64,000 nt of DNA from Notolepis coatsorum (GCA_963971535.1 OZ020585.1:159952211-160016210), one strand, 5' to 3'; shown: positions 52,998-64,000, counted from the first letter of the stretch. Made by a program: numbers and translations. Notes: a model not told the origin generated them from the sequence alone.

Positions 52998-53576
52998 ATG
53001 GTGTCAGAGAGCAGCCTGGAGTCAGAGAGCAGCAGCCTGGTGTCAGAGAGCAGCAGCCTGGTGTCAGAGAGCAGCAGCCTGGTGTCAGAGAGCAGCAGCC
53101 TGGTGTCAGAGAGCAGCAGCCTGGTGTCAGAGAGCAGCCTGGTGTCAGAGAGAAGCAGCCTGGTGTCAGAGAGCAGCAGCCTGGTGTCAGAGAGCAGCCT
53201 GGTGTCAGAGAGCAGCAGCCTGGTGTCAGAGAGCAGCAGCCTGGTGTCAGAGAGCAGCAGCCTGGTGTCAGAGAGCAGCAGCCTGGTGTCAGAGAGCAGC
53301 AGCCTGGTGTCAGAGAGCAGCAGCCTGGTGTCAGAGAGCAGCCTGGTGTCAGAGAGCAGCCTGGTGTCAGAGAGCAGCCTGGTGTCAGAGAGCAGCAGCC
53401 TGGTGTCAGAGAGCAGCCTGGTGTCAGAGAGCAGCAGCCTGGTGTCAGAGAGCAGCCTGGTGTCAGAGAGCAGCAGCCTGGTGTCAGAGAGCAGCCTGGT
53501 GTCAGAGAGCAGCAGCCTGGTGTCAGAGAGCAGCAGCCTGGTGTCAGAGAGCAGCCTGGTGTCAGAGAGCAGCAGC
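52998..53576 (+). repeat. 15/18/21-bp array (AGCAGCCTGGTGTCAGAG)
   Basis: About 30 copies of AGCAGCCTGGTGTCAGAG with zero or one extra AGC. All unit lengths are multiples of three, so two plus-strand and two minus-strand frames of 216-228 codons stay open (SSLVSES, CQRAAAW, LLSDTR, CSLTPG types). Base composition and the lack of any non-repetitive domain argue against coding. Confidence 0.95.
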
Positions 53577-53669
53577 CGCTGCCAGGGATGGAAAACACCG
53601 GTCGGGCCTCGGCCTGCAGCGAGGGGCACCGGTCTTCTGACATTCCTGCAATCTATAAACAGAATGACC

Positions 53670-54095
53670 CTCCGTACATGACATTACCTTACAAGTTATT
53701 ACATGACATTACCTTACAAGTTATTACATGACATTACCGTACAAGTTATTACATTACATTACAAGTTATTACATTACATTACAAGTTATTACATTACATT
53801 ACAAGTTATTACATGACATGACCTTACAAGTTATTACATGACATTACCTTACAAGTTATTACATTACATTACAAGTTATTACATTACATTACAAGTTATT
53901 ACATTACATTACAAGTTATTACATGACATGACCTTACAAGTTATTACATGACATTACCGTACACGTTATTACATTACATTACATTACAAATGATTACATT
54001 ACAAGTTATTACATTACAAGTTATTACATTACATTACAAGTTATTACATTACAAGTTATTACATTACATGTTATTACATTACATTGCAAGTATAT
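53670..54095 (+). repeat. TTACAAGTTATTACATKACA array
   Basis: Degenerate tandem units of TTACATTACAAGTTATTACA with TGACATTACCTT variants. A further partial block resumes after the LINE tail at 54312-54340, so the LINE inserted in this array. Confidence 0.9.
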
Positions 54096-54315
54096 GCTAT
54101 TACATATAGTGTGCATGCGTCGACTGAGATGCTGCTGCTGCAGATCGTTTCTGTACATTCGTCTAATTTGTATGTTTTTATTGTATTTATCCCTATTTCT
54201 ATTGTTATTCGTGATTTTAGATTTAAAATGTTTGACTACCTAAAATGTTTATTTTGTGAGCGATCTGTAATGCTGAATTTCCCTCTGGATCATTAAAGTA
54301 CTTCTATTCTATTAC
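54096..54315 (+). repeat. 5'-truncated LINE 3' end in the array
   Basis: Carries GTAATGCTGAATTTCCCTC-GGATCATTAAAGTACTTCTA and a (TATTC)-like tail. Related to 19313-19553. Confidence 0.65.
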
Positions 54316-54710
54316 ATTACATTACATCACAAGTTATTACATTGATTACAGTATATTACAAGTCATTGAAAGACTCACATTACGTTGCCTTTGGTCTTGA
54401 AATAATGGTTGGTTTTAGAAATAATGCATTTTTAAGACAGACAATTTTTATCAGTAGGCTATCTACAAATTGTATTGGTTTTTCTTAAAATTATACTTTC
54501 CCCATCACACTGAACGAATAGCAATATTAATATTATAATAATAATAAAATAAATCATACTACTAATAATAATGAAAGCACACGGACGAGCGTAAAGCGCT
54601 CTAAGGGAGGGTCCAGGCTGTAAATGCACACTATTCCACATTATATTCATGTCATTTCAGCTCAGAGTGACACAGTGTCAAATCTGTGTGACAGATTTAG
54701 GTGAAAGCCG
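54316..54710. other. Unassigned stretch
   Basis: Short ATTACA repeats to 54365, then AT-rich DNA with (AATA)n. No gene supported. Confidence 0.4.
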
Positions 54711-54829
54711 GAGCAGGGACGCCTGCGTGGGGAGAGCAGCTTAGGGCTGAAGTGGAGGAGGGTCCAGTACGGCCTCTCCAGCGGGCAGAGAGGAGCAGGA
54801 ACAGGAGCAGGAGCAGGAGCAGGAGCAGA

Positions 54830-54907
<78 letters not shown>

Positions 54908-55075
54908 GACGCCTGCATGGGGAGAGAGGGCTGAAGTGGAGCGTCCAGTACGGCCTCTCCAGCGGGCAGAGAGGAGCAGGAGCAGGAGCAGGGACGCCTG
55001 CATGGGGAGAGCGGCTTAGGGCTGAAGTGGAGCGTCCAGTACGGCCTCTCCAGCGGGCAGAGAGGAGCCGGAGCC
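54711..55075 (+). repeat. Triplicated ~85-bp unit with (GAGCAG)n
   Basis: Three copies of a unit with GGGACGCCTGC-TGGGGAGAG, GGGCTGAAGTGGAG and GTCCAGTACGGCCTCTCCAG, each followed by AGAGGAGCAG. Between the first and second the hexamer GAGCAG is expanded about 18 times (54792-54907). Arg-Ser and poly-Leu frames over it are artefacts. Confidence 0.9.
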
Positions 55076-55298
55076 GCCCGCCCACCTCCCCGCCCGCCCG
55101 GCACACCCACTGACACCCGACGCACCTGACGACATTGCCATCTCCTGACCGCACTCACACATGACTCCTGGGGGGAGGGTTCTGTTAAGTTTAGATGCAG
55201 TTTGCTCGGTGATTAACCCTTTCACTGCCACACGACAGAAGGTTAACCCTTTACTATCACACTACCGACGGTTGCACGTCTGTAGTGTGATAGTAAAG

Positions 55299-55478
55299 CA
55301 GGGGTGCAGTCGTAATATCAGAAGTGCCTGTACTCTGTTTAAATGACGCCACATGCACGTGCGCTCCCGCGCGTGCGCACAGAACAGATGATTATGCATA
55401 AATAGTAGGAAACGTTTGTATAGTTTTGAAAAGTGCTGGGACAGCGTGGTACCGCGTGGCATGGCCACTGCACCCCTG
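55299..55478. mobile_element. Small hAT MITE (180 bp)
   Basis: Ends CAGGGGTGCAGTCGT / CCACTGCACCCCTG with perfect TSDs TAGTAAAG (55291-55298, 55479-55486). Confidence 0.9.
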
Positions 55479-55506
55479 TAGTAAAGGGTTAACCTTCTGT
55501 CGTGTG

Positions 55507-56020
55507 CAGTGGTGCAGTCGTGGTCACACGCGGTTACACGCCGTGTTACCAGATCACTGAGGCAGAAGTACGCGCGATCGCGCACGGATGTGTACGCGCA
55601 TGTACGCGCCCACAAAAATGCGCTGTATCCATTCGTTGTGACTAAGTACCCGGCCACCGTTTTACATAACAAAAAGCGCAGGTAGACTAAGTGTCTGGGT
55701 GTTGGCTATCTGAATGCATCTCCCCCTTCATTCTGTGTGACACAAGCAGTGGAGGTGAATACTAATGTGGCTCGGAATTCGTGATGGGGGTCTACCTGCT
55801 TATGATATTGAATCAAGCGTCTGTGCTGCGCGCCAGCTTTCCACGCGCACATTCACACAAATAGAGACAAGAAGAGCTTGTATGATAGAAAGATTGCACT
55901 TGCGTATATGCGCTTGTGTGTGTGTGTGTGTGCGTGTGTGTGTGTGCACTGTGTGTGCGTGTGTGTATAAATCAGTTCTGTGCGCGTGTTACCAGTTCCC
56001 ATATTACGACTGCACCACTG
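55507..56020. mobile_element. hAT MITE (514 bp), same family
   Basis: Ends CAGTGGTGCAGTCGTGGT / TACGACTGCACCACTG with perfect TSDs GTCGTGTG (55499-55506, 56021-56028). The terminus is shared with the 180-bp element 28 bp away. A (GT)n stretch lies at 55915-55970. Non-coding. Confidence 0.9.
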
Positions 56021-56139
56021 GTCGTGTGGCAGTGAAAAGGTTACCCTGCTGTCGTGTCGCAGTGAAAGGGTTAACCTTCTGTGTATTGTCGCGGTGAAAG
56101 GGTTAACTGTTTGGTAGTGCGGCAGTGAAAGGGTTAACG

Positions 56140-56324
56140 CCAAAGCAAAGCAAAGCAAAGCGCCGGACAAGGAGGAGTGTGTCGCCCGCCGGGGAGCTTT
56201 CGGTCGCACCGCGGCCTTCGGAGAGAGAGAAATATTTATAATAGTCTAAATTCACCCATCCGACTTTAAACGTTCAAGGTTTATAGAGCTTGATTTGGTG
56301 AGAGAGTGGGGAATATGTGAGGCG

Positions 56325-56400
<76 letters not shown>

Positions 56401-56802
56401 AAGGGGTGTTGTATTTGTCTGCATCCCTGATGTAATGTCTCCCCCTTTTGGCTCGTGAGACAAACTGACGGCATGACGTGTGACCGTACCGTTTTGGGAC
56501 AATGGAGTCAGAAATTCTGACTCAGAATCCCTTCATTTTCTGATTCTTGAAAATACTTAGCATAACGATATGCTTTATTTGAATCATTGTTTAACTGAAC
56601 TATTCAGCTGGCTAGTGTTCAGTGTTTTATTTGATTATGTTTTACATAGATAGTATCAGGCATGGGCGGATACTTATTATTATTATATTATTTAGATGTG
56701 CAGTGCCACTGCCAGTTTACAGAATTTATGACACGTGTAATTATTAGGATTAATCCATCTCATGTCATCACAACTACATATTGTTTCTTGATTAATTGAA
56801 AA
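56140..56802. other. Unassigned, with (CT)n
   Basis: A (CAAAG)n run at 56141-56161 and (CT)n at 56327-56397. No gene supported. Confidence 0.6.
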
Positions 56803-56930
56803 AGGAGGACCCTTATGTAAACAAGACGAACGTTTTCTGGTCTGCATCCTCTTAGCAGATGTTTGCATTGAGCCGTACTGTATTGTACCCATTCTGAAAT
56901 CTGTTAATAAAGTTTTCAATCAATCAATCC
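56803..56930 (+). repeat. Dispersed retroposon S, copy S8
   Basis: S body from GGAGGACCCTTATGTAAAC to a (CAAT)n tail, slightly diverged. Confidence 0.75.
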
Positions 56931-57880
56931 CATGTAAACAATAACAACAACAGTAACATTGCAGGAAGCTTTTTGCTTCAGTGTTCCAGGGAAACAGCTT
57001 TCCTGAGGACTTAAGTTTATTCAGTTATGAAGATATACCATATAATTTATATAAAATATACCATATAATTTATATAAAATATACCATTTAATTTATACAA
57101 AATATACCACATCATTTATATAAAGTATAACATATCATGTATATAAAATATACGATATAATGTCCCACACATCAGTGTTTCATACACGCATAGTGCCATT
57201 TTAAAGCAATGGAAATTAGTCAAGAAATCTTTTTGTTAATATTGAAATTCCCATAACATGCAGTTTAAGATGCAGATACAATTCGATTTTCCTTTATTGA
57301 TCCCTTGGGGAAATTCGGGGTCATAGCAGCATGGTGGGAGGGGAGGTACAGGTATGGGCAGGGTAATGGTAGAAATACATAAATATGTATTATATATGTA
57401 AATAATTTACTCTGAATATAAGAAGAATATACGGTATAGACAAGGTGCAGGTGAGGGTCAGTATACCAACTGGCATGATCATTTAATTAATTCACCATAA
57501 TGATACATTATCATTATTCTCTCCACCTCAAACTAAGGTAAGAGAGTCAAAGGGAGGAGAGTCTGAAGACGAGGAGTTTGCTGTCATCGAGTGGAGAAAG
57601 CCTGAACTGCAGACAGCGCAGCAGGCGCCCATTGCAAAAGCATAGTTTATTCTGAATTCCTTAAGAAATATCAATAAAAACCAGAGAGGGGTCCAAGCTA
57701 GCATCCCAGCAAAAATGAATTCCATGAACTAAAGATGTCTGAAGGGACATTATAGGCAGTCATTTAAACTAAATCTTCAATGAGGTTCTAGAGCATCATT
57801 TCATTTTTAATATTTGAATATGCAGTAGCTACAGGAAGAAGACCATCCATATAACATGTTTATTTTTTATTTTTTATTTT
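56931..57880. other. Mostly unassigned; inverted LINE end at 57284
   Basis: 57040-57150 has five imperfect AAAATATACCATATAATTTA repeats. 57284-57475 (CCTTTATTGATCCCTTGGGG...) is the reverse complement of a LINE end of the CCCCAAGGGATCAATAAAGG type. The rest is unassigned. Confidence 0.45.
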
Positions 57881-58490
57881 GATTTAGCACATTATTTAAA
57901 AACAGTGCTAGGAGGGAACGAAGCCCAAAGGGCTTGTACAAAGTTCCACTCCCGTCCCATCAATGTCATCAAATATGAACGAACATGTGCAGCCTTTGCA
58001 AACTATGCACCAAAGTTATGGAACACACTACCTATGGACATTAGGGAAGCTAGATCTCTTAATATAAAAAAAAAGAAGCTAAAAACCTACCTCTTCACCA
58101 TATCCTTCTAATCACTCCGCTGTTGATTGTACTGTAGCACTATTTTACTCTGTCCATTCTATTGTATTGCACTGCACTGTTGCATCATTTTACTATCTAT
58201 TCTATTGCACTGTATTATTTTACTCTGTCTATTACAGGTTCAAAACTGTCAGGTATTAAATTGTGTGGGAAAGACTGTCAGGCTTTAAAACTGTGTAGGA
58301 CCCAGGCCTAAAACCGCGCCCTGAGAGAACTGCGCCCTGAGAGGGAGGTTTGCCCTGAGTGTCTATTCTATTCTACTATTTTATTGCACTGCACTTGTGT
58401 CCCCTTCCTGCTGACTTGTCGTACAGAACTTGTAAGTCACTTTGGATAAAAGCGTTCAGCTAAATGACAAAATGTAAATTAAACCAACAA
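57881..58490 (+). pseudogene. L2-type LINE fragment: RT C-terminus and 3' end
   Basis: The frame at 57905-58111 ends with YAPKLWNTLPMDIREARSL then KLKTYLF, the C-terminal motif of L2/CR1-type RT proteins. The 3' UTR has TCTATTGCACTG repeats, a GAACTGCGCCCTGAGAG duplication and the end CTTGTAAGTCACTTTGGATA-AAAGCGTTCAGCTAAATGAC. 5' truncated, so no enzyme. Confidence 0.75.
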
Positions 58491-59381
58491 AGTTAGCAAT
58501 TTTTCAGGGGGAAATGTCAACCTTTTCAGAATACACTCCAAAGAGTTAATTTTTTAATACAGGGCTCTTGTCTATTGGTTGTTAAATATATGCCTTTCTT
58601 CCAATGCTGTAGGGCAGGCTAACTAGTCTATGTCTTATGTACAGTACATCGTCTTCTCTACCTTATGGTACAGTGTTCCAGCATCCGTCTGTCCCACGAA
58701 CTCTATACAGTCTCAAACCTTTCATATGCTGGAACCCCATTATGCATTAGGCCAAAAACAGCATCTGTTCACGACCCCCTTCATCGCCAAGCCCAGGCGG
58801 AAGGATGAACTCTGACACATTTGCTTTGCCAGTAGCAACTTATGTATTTTATAGCCTAGCGTTATTGGTGGTACTCTGTCTCATTACTGTTGAATAATGT
58901 GCACTGTCCCTATTCTACTAAACTAATAATAATGATGTTTATTTCCACATTTCAGGCTATTTGAGTTGGTTAATGATTGGAGGAGGGCGTCAACTTCAAA
59001 ATATTTCACAAAATACATCTCTAGCAAATATTACAAACATGATTGTGTATTTATATTTACAGGTCCCCCAGAAATCATGGATTCCTCCCTAACCCCCGGT
59101 TCAGAACCCCTGCGTTAGGCTACTGACATCACTTTTTTTTCCAGATTTTATTTTATTTTGTTGTAACTTAAATTTGTTCCAACTGGTCACTGAACAAACC
59201 AGGCCAAACTTGAAAAATGTGACTCAATCCACCTTAATTGATTACATTTTCTCCAATAGGTGATCAAATGTCTGCTTGTGGAATCAGTGATCACTGTCCC
59301 ACAGCATGTATCACAAACTCCCGGCTGTAATGCAATTTATATATATTTATTTTGTAACTGGTGGTGTTTAAATGTGTATGG
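58491..59381. other. Unassigned stretch
   Basis: A CCCGGTTCAGAACCCCTG word at 59096-59113 could be an isolated hAT right end, but no partner was found. No gene supported. Confidence 0.4.
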
Positions 59382-59822
59382 TAGTGTTGTAGTACTCCAG
59401 TCCGAGTCCAGGACTGATTTTCAGGACTCGTGACTCGACTTGGACTTGAGTACTGATGGTTCGGACTTGGACTTGGACTCGAGCATTGACTGCATTCACA
59501 CTCAGAAGGTGAAGACGAGGACTCAGACTTGTTAATTGATAAATTATTATTATAATTTTTTTAATAGACACTAAACATCTGGCACAAGATATTGATGGCT
59601 ATATTAATACCGTAACATTATTTCATCTCGGGGGGGACCGCTGTGTCATTTATGTTTAATGTAGACCTTTTTTTATTTGTATGTCAGCTCTTTTGAGTGG
59701 AGTGGACTCAACCTTGATGACTTGGACTCGGACTAGAGTAATGGGGACTCGACTCAGACTCGAACACTGGGGACTCGAGACTCGACTCGGACTCGAGATT
59801 TAGTGACTCGACTACAACACTG
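59382..59822. mobile_element. hAT MITE rich in GACTCG (441 bp)
   Basis: Ends TAGTGTTGTAGTACTCCAG / GACTACAACACTG with perfect TSDs GTGTATGG (59374-59381, 59823-59830). Both subterminal regions are built of GACTCG/CGAGTC words in opposite directions. Confidence 0.92.
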
Positions 59823-59866
59823 GTGTATGGTATGTGGTGCATAAATATAGTGATGAGTAGGGGTGT

Positions 59867-60358
59867 AACGGTACGTGTATTCGTCCCGCGACTTCACGGT
59901 ACGGACGTCACGGTTCGGTACATCCAGCCATACGATGAATACGTCTCATATGACACTAGGTGAAACCAGGGTTGCACATTTTACAATTTTAAGCTCAATA
60001 TATTTTCTTTACTTTACACTGGCTTACTTTGATCTTTAACCCTGTTCTCCCTGGTAGGAAAATTAACTTTGCTCTCATTATTTATGCTAACCATCGAATA
60101 AAGATTGTTACCTTTTGTACCCCGGTTGTGTATTTGATTATTTAAGGGCTTTGACAAACAGCAGCTTCCCATGCTAACTAGCAGTTTCTCCTGCTTGTGG
60201 TGTAACCCACTTTTTATTACAATATTATCCAAAATCAGCTGTTTCCATTTGCTTTATTGATTATTCCAATAAAAACAGATGCTTTTGCCTGTCTCAGTTC
60301 TTTGGTCACCTTATTTCTTAGGGTTGTAAACCTACGTTTGTTGTGTTCCATGTTGGAC
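59867..60358. mobile_element. Truncated hAT end and unassigned DNA
   Basis: TAGGGGTGTAACGGTACGTG at 59867 is a typical hAT left terminus. The following GGTACGGACGTCACGGTTCG fits its subterminal part. No right end is found, and DNA after ~59960 is unassigned. Confidence 0.4.
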
Positions 60359-61700
60359 TTAACACATTGGATGCCACGCCCCTTTCCGGGAAGTGCATCT
60401 GGCCTTGCCACCCATTAACCCCATGTAAGTGCTCACATTGTTTCTAGAGCTAAACCTATATTTTATATTATAGCTAATAACACTGTCAATTGTCAGTGAG
60501 TTGCTTCTGGTTAACATGCAAAAAACAGATAATTTTTTCATCCGTACATTTCCGTTTTATACCGTTTTGAATATGAATATAGGTTTGGGTGCTTCTTAGT
60601 AATCCCAGGAAAAAGACACGATAATAGCGGTTTAGTGGAATCCACTTATCACGTTGCCATTTTTCGCCTGATTATCGAATCTTCCTGAAATCAACGCTAG
60701 ATTATTGGTATTATCCTTCCTCATGCACCCATGAAATGTGGTTTAGAGCGGCCGGAGTATTTAAACCCCGCCCGCAACAAACCACATCGTTTGTAATGGT
60801 TGCAATAGCTGCCACAGGGCGGTAGGCGGCAGTATTGACCGTCTGCAATCTCAGACACACTCAGAACAGTATGCACAAGGTGCCTCAATAAATTATGAAT
60901 GGCAATAGCGGAGCAGCTGGGTGGAGCAGTGGGCAAGGCGCTCGCCACCAACGCAGGATATACTGGTATCGAGCCCAGCTCTCGGCGTTGCTTCCGGCTT
61001 GGCCGGCCGTCGTACTAACACAATTGGCAGTGTTAGAGGGTGGGAAAGCTGGTGGGTGGGTCCTGGTCGTTGTAAACAGCGACTCCTACAGTTCGGTCAG
61101 GGCGCCTGCTCAGCGAGGAAAGGTAGTGTGATCCTTCCACACGTTACACCCTCTCAGTGAGAGTCCGTGCTGCCAGGTGAAAACAAGCGGTTGATTGGCT
61201 ACACGTGTGTCGGAGGAAGCATGTGATAGCCTCCACTCTCCCAGACCGACTGTAGGGGGTAGGTGCGCAGCGACCAGGAAGGGGATTGGGAATTGGCATA
61301 ACGACTAACATTGGGATGACATTTTTTTTTTTTTATTAATGGCAATAGCGAATAAAAGAAATACCGATCTACGTTTCCGGCACTCAAAGATTATATGGCT
61401 ACTTTTAGGGCATGATCTCTTTCTTTCATTGACTTTCTTATATTTTCGTTTATCCAAGGGAGGGTGCTCTTTGACACATTTGGATTTGATTTCTTTAACT
61501 CTTTCTGCACCAAACCCGAGTATAGTCGGGTTTCGTCACCAACCGCTGAGCGCCAAAACCTGAGTATACTCCGATCCCCATTCCAACCACTTGCGCGGAC
61601 CTCCCTGTATCTCCCTTGCACCGCTGCCTATGTTAAAATTGCAATGACGATTGAATCCTGCCAGGTGGCAGTATCACCTACCTTTTGAACTGGGATAGTT
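60359..61700 (+). mobile_element. Family D element D3, split by a SINE
   Basis: Starts TTAACACATTGGATGCCACG. It shares CCGTTTTATACCGTTTTG and AACGCTAGATTAT with D1 and the GGCGG-AGTATTG...CAATAGCGAATAAAAGAAA block with D2. The right end is not resolved; a TTAACTCTTTCTGCACC word at 61496 could be the start of another such element. Confidence 0.5.
60911..61337 (+). mobile_element. tRNA-derived SINE, copy 1
   Basis: Flanked by perfect 13-bp duplications AATGGCAATAGCG (60898-60910, 61338-61350), the mark of LINE-driven insertion. The 5' part has an A-box-like TGGAGCAGTGGG and a B-box-like GGTATCGAGCCC. The body shares GGGCGCCTGCTCAGCGA, TGTGTCGGAGGAAGC-TGTG and AATTGGC-TAACGACTAA with the copy at 62797. 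Unusually, it ends in a T run rather than an A run. Confidence 0.85.
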
Positions 61701-61807
61701 TAGTGTGGTGACACTTTTTTTTGTCTGCAAGAACTCCTCCCCCTCAGAGGACAGAGCGATCGCTCAGAGATTTTATCACCTCAAACCTATTTCCTGTATA
61801 CACGAGT

Positions 61808-62170
61808 ATACACATTTAGTCATTTAGCTGACACTTTTATCCAAAGCGACTTACAAGTTCTGTACGACAACTCATCAGGAAGGGCACAACTCTATCAGCT
61901 GAGTAACAATGTTCATCAAAGTGTTGAGTGCTACAGTGTAGGTTCATTTATTAGGACAAGTGAATGACAGTAATGTTAGTTAGGGTTAGATTTCTTTTTA
62001 TAATTTTTTTTTAAATGATTTCTGATAGTGGTTGAAGAAATGCGTCTTTAGTCGACGCCGAAAGATTGGATAGGTTTCGGCTGTCCTAACTGGGGTGGGT
62101 AGTTCATTCAAAACATTGTGGGGCAAGGACTGAGAAAAGGAAGGTTCTCCTTGATGACCCTCCCTGACAT
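61808..62170 (-). repeat. L2-type LINE 3' fragment, inverted
   Basis: Starts with the reverse complement of the L2 end (CATTTAGTCATTTAGCTGAC, AAGCGACTTACAAG) and continues with a GAAATGCGTCTTTAGTCGAC block common in such elements. No frame is preserved. Confidence 0.55.
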
Positions 62171-62796
62171 ATACACGAGTAATCGCGATGGCGATGGGAT
62201 CACTGGGGATTATTCTTTTTGGAGTACCTTCTGGCTAAGGTAAGGTCTATTCTATGTCTATTTACCGAACATGTTTTTGTACCAATCACAGTGTCGTATT
62301 TTACCGGACCTAAATCATGCTTTTGGTAACGATCACAGTTTTGAGTTAAAACGCACAAGTTTCCTGGCCTATTTAGGAAATCCCTGAACATGAATTTGCA
62401 TCAGTGTGTGATAGATTATTAGTTACTGGGTATTTCAAAGTACCTCATATTTGGTATCATTTTGAAGCTAACAACTAGGGCTTTCCAATGATATAAAATA
62501 AGTGTATGATTATCATCATAATTTTTATTATTATGGTTCATATGTAGTTGCACTTGAACTTGTTGAAATTAAACTTGGAAGATACAAATTAATTTTCAAG
62601 CACTTTCCTTGCTTATTTGAGATGTATGTGTAATGAATGGAATGTAGACAATCTTGTTGGCAATATAGAACAGCTGACAGGTTAGAAATAGCATCTATTG
62701 TTAAAAAGTTATGAATTAATTAATGAAACTAGATTCGATAATTCTTTTTAAAAATATTTAATATATTTAATTTTTCTTCAAACTTACCCCATTCTC
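62171..62796. other. Unassigned stretch
   Basis: AT-rich; no supported feature. Confidence 0.4.
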
Positions 62797-63302
62797 GCGG
62801 TCGGATGGCGTAGCGGGGATTCCGCTCGTCACCAATGCAAGAGGCTGCGGTCTCGACTCCCGGAGTCAGCATTGCCTGCGGCTTGGGCTGGTCATCATAC
62901 TAACTCGTTTGGCTGAGTTAGCGGGAGGGAAGTCGAGGGTGGTAATCTGGGGTTGTGGACAGATTCAGGTACAGGTCAGGTCTGGGCGCCTGCTCAGCGA
63001 AAGGCAGGAAATGGTGAAGGCAGCGTGACCTCCCACGCGTTACGCTTCACCAATGAGAGTCCTCGCTGCCAGGTGGAAAAAGAGCCACTGGTGGAAAAAG
63101 AGCCAAAGAGCCACTCAAGTCTCCACATGTGTCGGAGGAAGCGTGTGGTAGACTTCAGGGTTCCCTTGTACCGACCAGTAGGAGGAACATGCACAGAACA
63201 ACCAGGTAGGGGAGGGGGGGAATTGGCCTAACGACTAAATTGGGATGGGGAGAAAAATAGAAAATCAGGCGGAGAAAAAGAGACAAAAAAAAAAAAAAAA
63301 AA
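62797..63302 (+). mobile_element. tRNA-derived SINE, copy 2 (506 bp)
   Basis: Flanked by perfect 13-bp duplications TTACCCCATTCTC (62784-62796, 63303-63315). A-box-like TGGCGTAGCGGGG and B-box-like GGTCTCGACTCC mark the Pol III promoter. The tail is A-rich, ending in about 18 A. An AGAGCCACTGGTGGAAAA duplication lies near 63080. Confidence 0.88.
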
Positions 63303-63315
63303 TTACCCCATTCTC

Positions 63316-64000
63316 TTCCTAGAGCCTTGTCTTCCTCCATACTCTCTGCCGCTCTAGAACCATCTTTCCTGGGTAGGGTGGTAGCGTGAAGACCATGGCT
63401 CTCAGCTTGATGTTGTTAGCCAACGCTAGCATGGGAGCTAGCATCCAGCAGCTAGGCCTTGGAGACACTCATCGTCAATTCTAGGTTGATAAAATGAAAT
63501 ATTTTATATATACGAATATGACCCACTAATGAATACACTAAATACAGCAATGTGGCTATTTGAAAACACTGCATTTGCGAAATAAATACGTCAATTGTGT
63601 TCACCCTAGTCAAACGATAGCTCGCAGCTAGCTCCAAAGTTACCGCAACACAAAGCATGGCATCCTGAGTGATTTTTTACTTCACATCGGTACTTTTGAA
63701 ACAAGCTTTTTGAGTGGAAAATATGACCAGAATCTCTGGAAAAACATCTCACAAACACTATAGACGGTCATAAGCGTTAACGAATGCTATAAGTCCAGCA
63801 AATGAGTATAAACAGTACTTACGCGGTCATTTCGAAATGCGCGAACAAGCGCGGATTCCCCGGAGAAATCAATCCTATGACCGCAAGGTCTGGGAAAATC
63901 TACCAAAAAACTCTAGCGCCGCTTCGGGAGCCATTTATATAGTTCCTCTAAGACCTGCGGACTAATACTTGCTGTGATGGTGGTGATGGGTCTTCCAAAT
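63316..64000. other. Unassigned stretch at window end
   Basis: GCTAGC-rich words near 63420-63450; no gene or classifiable repeat supported. Confidence 0.4.

Larger units (their letters stand above)
55214..56139. repeat. TTAA-punctuated array split by two related hATs
   Basis: With the hATs removed it reads: TTAA, a 26-bp CCCTTTCACTGCC unit, TTAA, a second unit, a centre GACGG-TTGC-ACGTC, then inverted units (GTGAAAGGG-TTAA) with spacings of 29-32 bp. It has the same forward-centre-reverse plan as 18010-18167. Confidence 0.75.

Noticed and set aside
54697..55158. Poly-Leu and Arg-Ser frames
   Set aside because: Translation of the (GAGCAG)n hexamer array in different frames.

Overview
This window looks like repeat-dominated intergenic DNA from a ray-finned (probably teleost) fish. 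I infer that from the mix of elements: Tf1/sushi-type chromoviral Ty3/gypsy copies, CR1/L2-superfamily LINEs and their short 3' tails, a very dense hAT population with perfect 8-bp target-site duplications (TSDs), TTAA-flanked piggyBac-like repeats, a tRNA-derived SINE, and long CA, CT and GATT microsatellites. I see no convincing host protein-coding gene, rRNA or functional tRNA gene. Every longer reading frame is a transposon remnant, an antisense shadow of one, or a tandem-repeat artefact.

Layout. 0.5-3.8 kb: small hAT and palindromic MITEs, then a large unclassified inverted-terminus repeat (here called R1, copy A). 3.84-7.79 kb: a defective sushi-like gypsy element on the minus strand, with an extra LTR and a duplicated piece of flank. 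8.0-9.8 kb: a second R1 (copy C). 10.6-15.1 kb: a 43-bp minisatellite split by an ERV-like solo LTR (itself containing a tandem hAT pair) and by a miniature LTR element (TRIM) with a tRNA-like module in its LTR. 16-19.7 kb: LINE 3' tails and simple arrays. 19.9-26 kb: a fold-back element and nested hATs, two of them of the same family. 26-32.5 kb: mostly unassigned DNA, LINE tails and microsatellites. 32.5-48.1 kb: R1 copy B, split by a second sushi-like gypsy (5-bp TSD CCTAC), a hAT, a hAT with a GTF2IRD2/ZBED-type remnant, and a nearly intact LINE. 48.1-56.1 kb: an inverted pair of short retroposons, a 46-bp array, a TTAA-flanked element with nested hAT and TRIM LTR, an 18/21-bp array open in several frames, and TTAA-punctuated 30-bp arrays. 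56-64 kb: LINE fragments, a small hAT and two SINE copies with 13-bp TSDs.

The elements work as a nested stack rather than a pathway. Target-site duplications let the order of insertion be read at many places. The two gypsy copies are the same family and carry complementary damage: the first keeps reverse transcriptase and RNase H but lacks most of integrase, the CCHC knuckle and the protease active site. The second keeps the protease motif, integrase and chromodomain but has lost reverse transcriptase. The most interesting signals are the TRIM with a tRNA(Asp)-like Pol III module and a tRNA(His)-like primer site, the chromovirus self-priming layout, the TTAA-punctuated 30-bp arrays, and the large unclassified R1 element.
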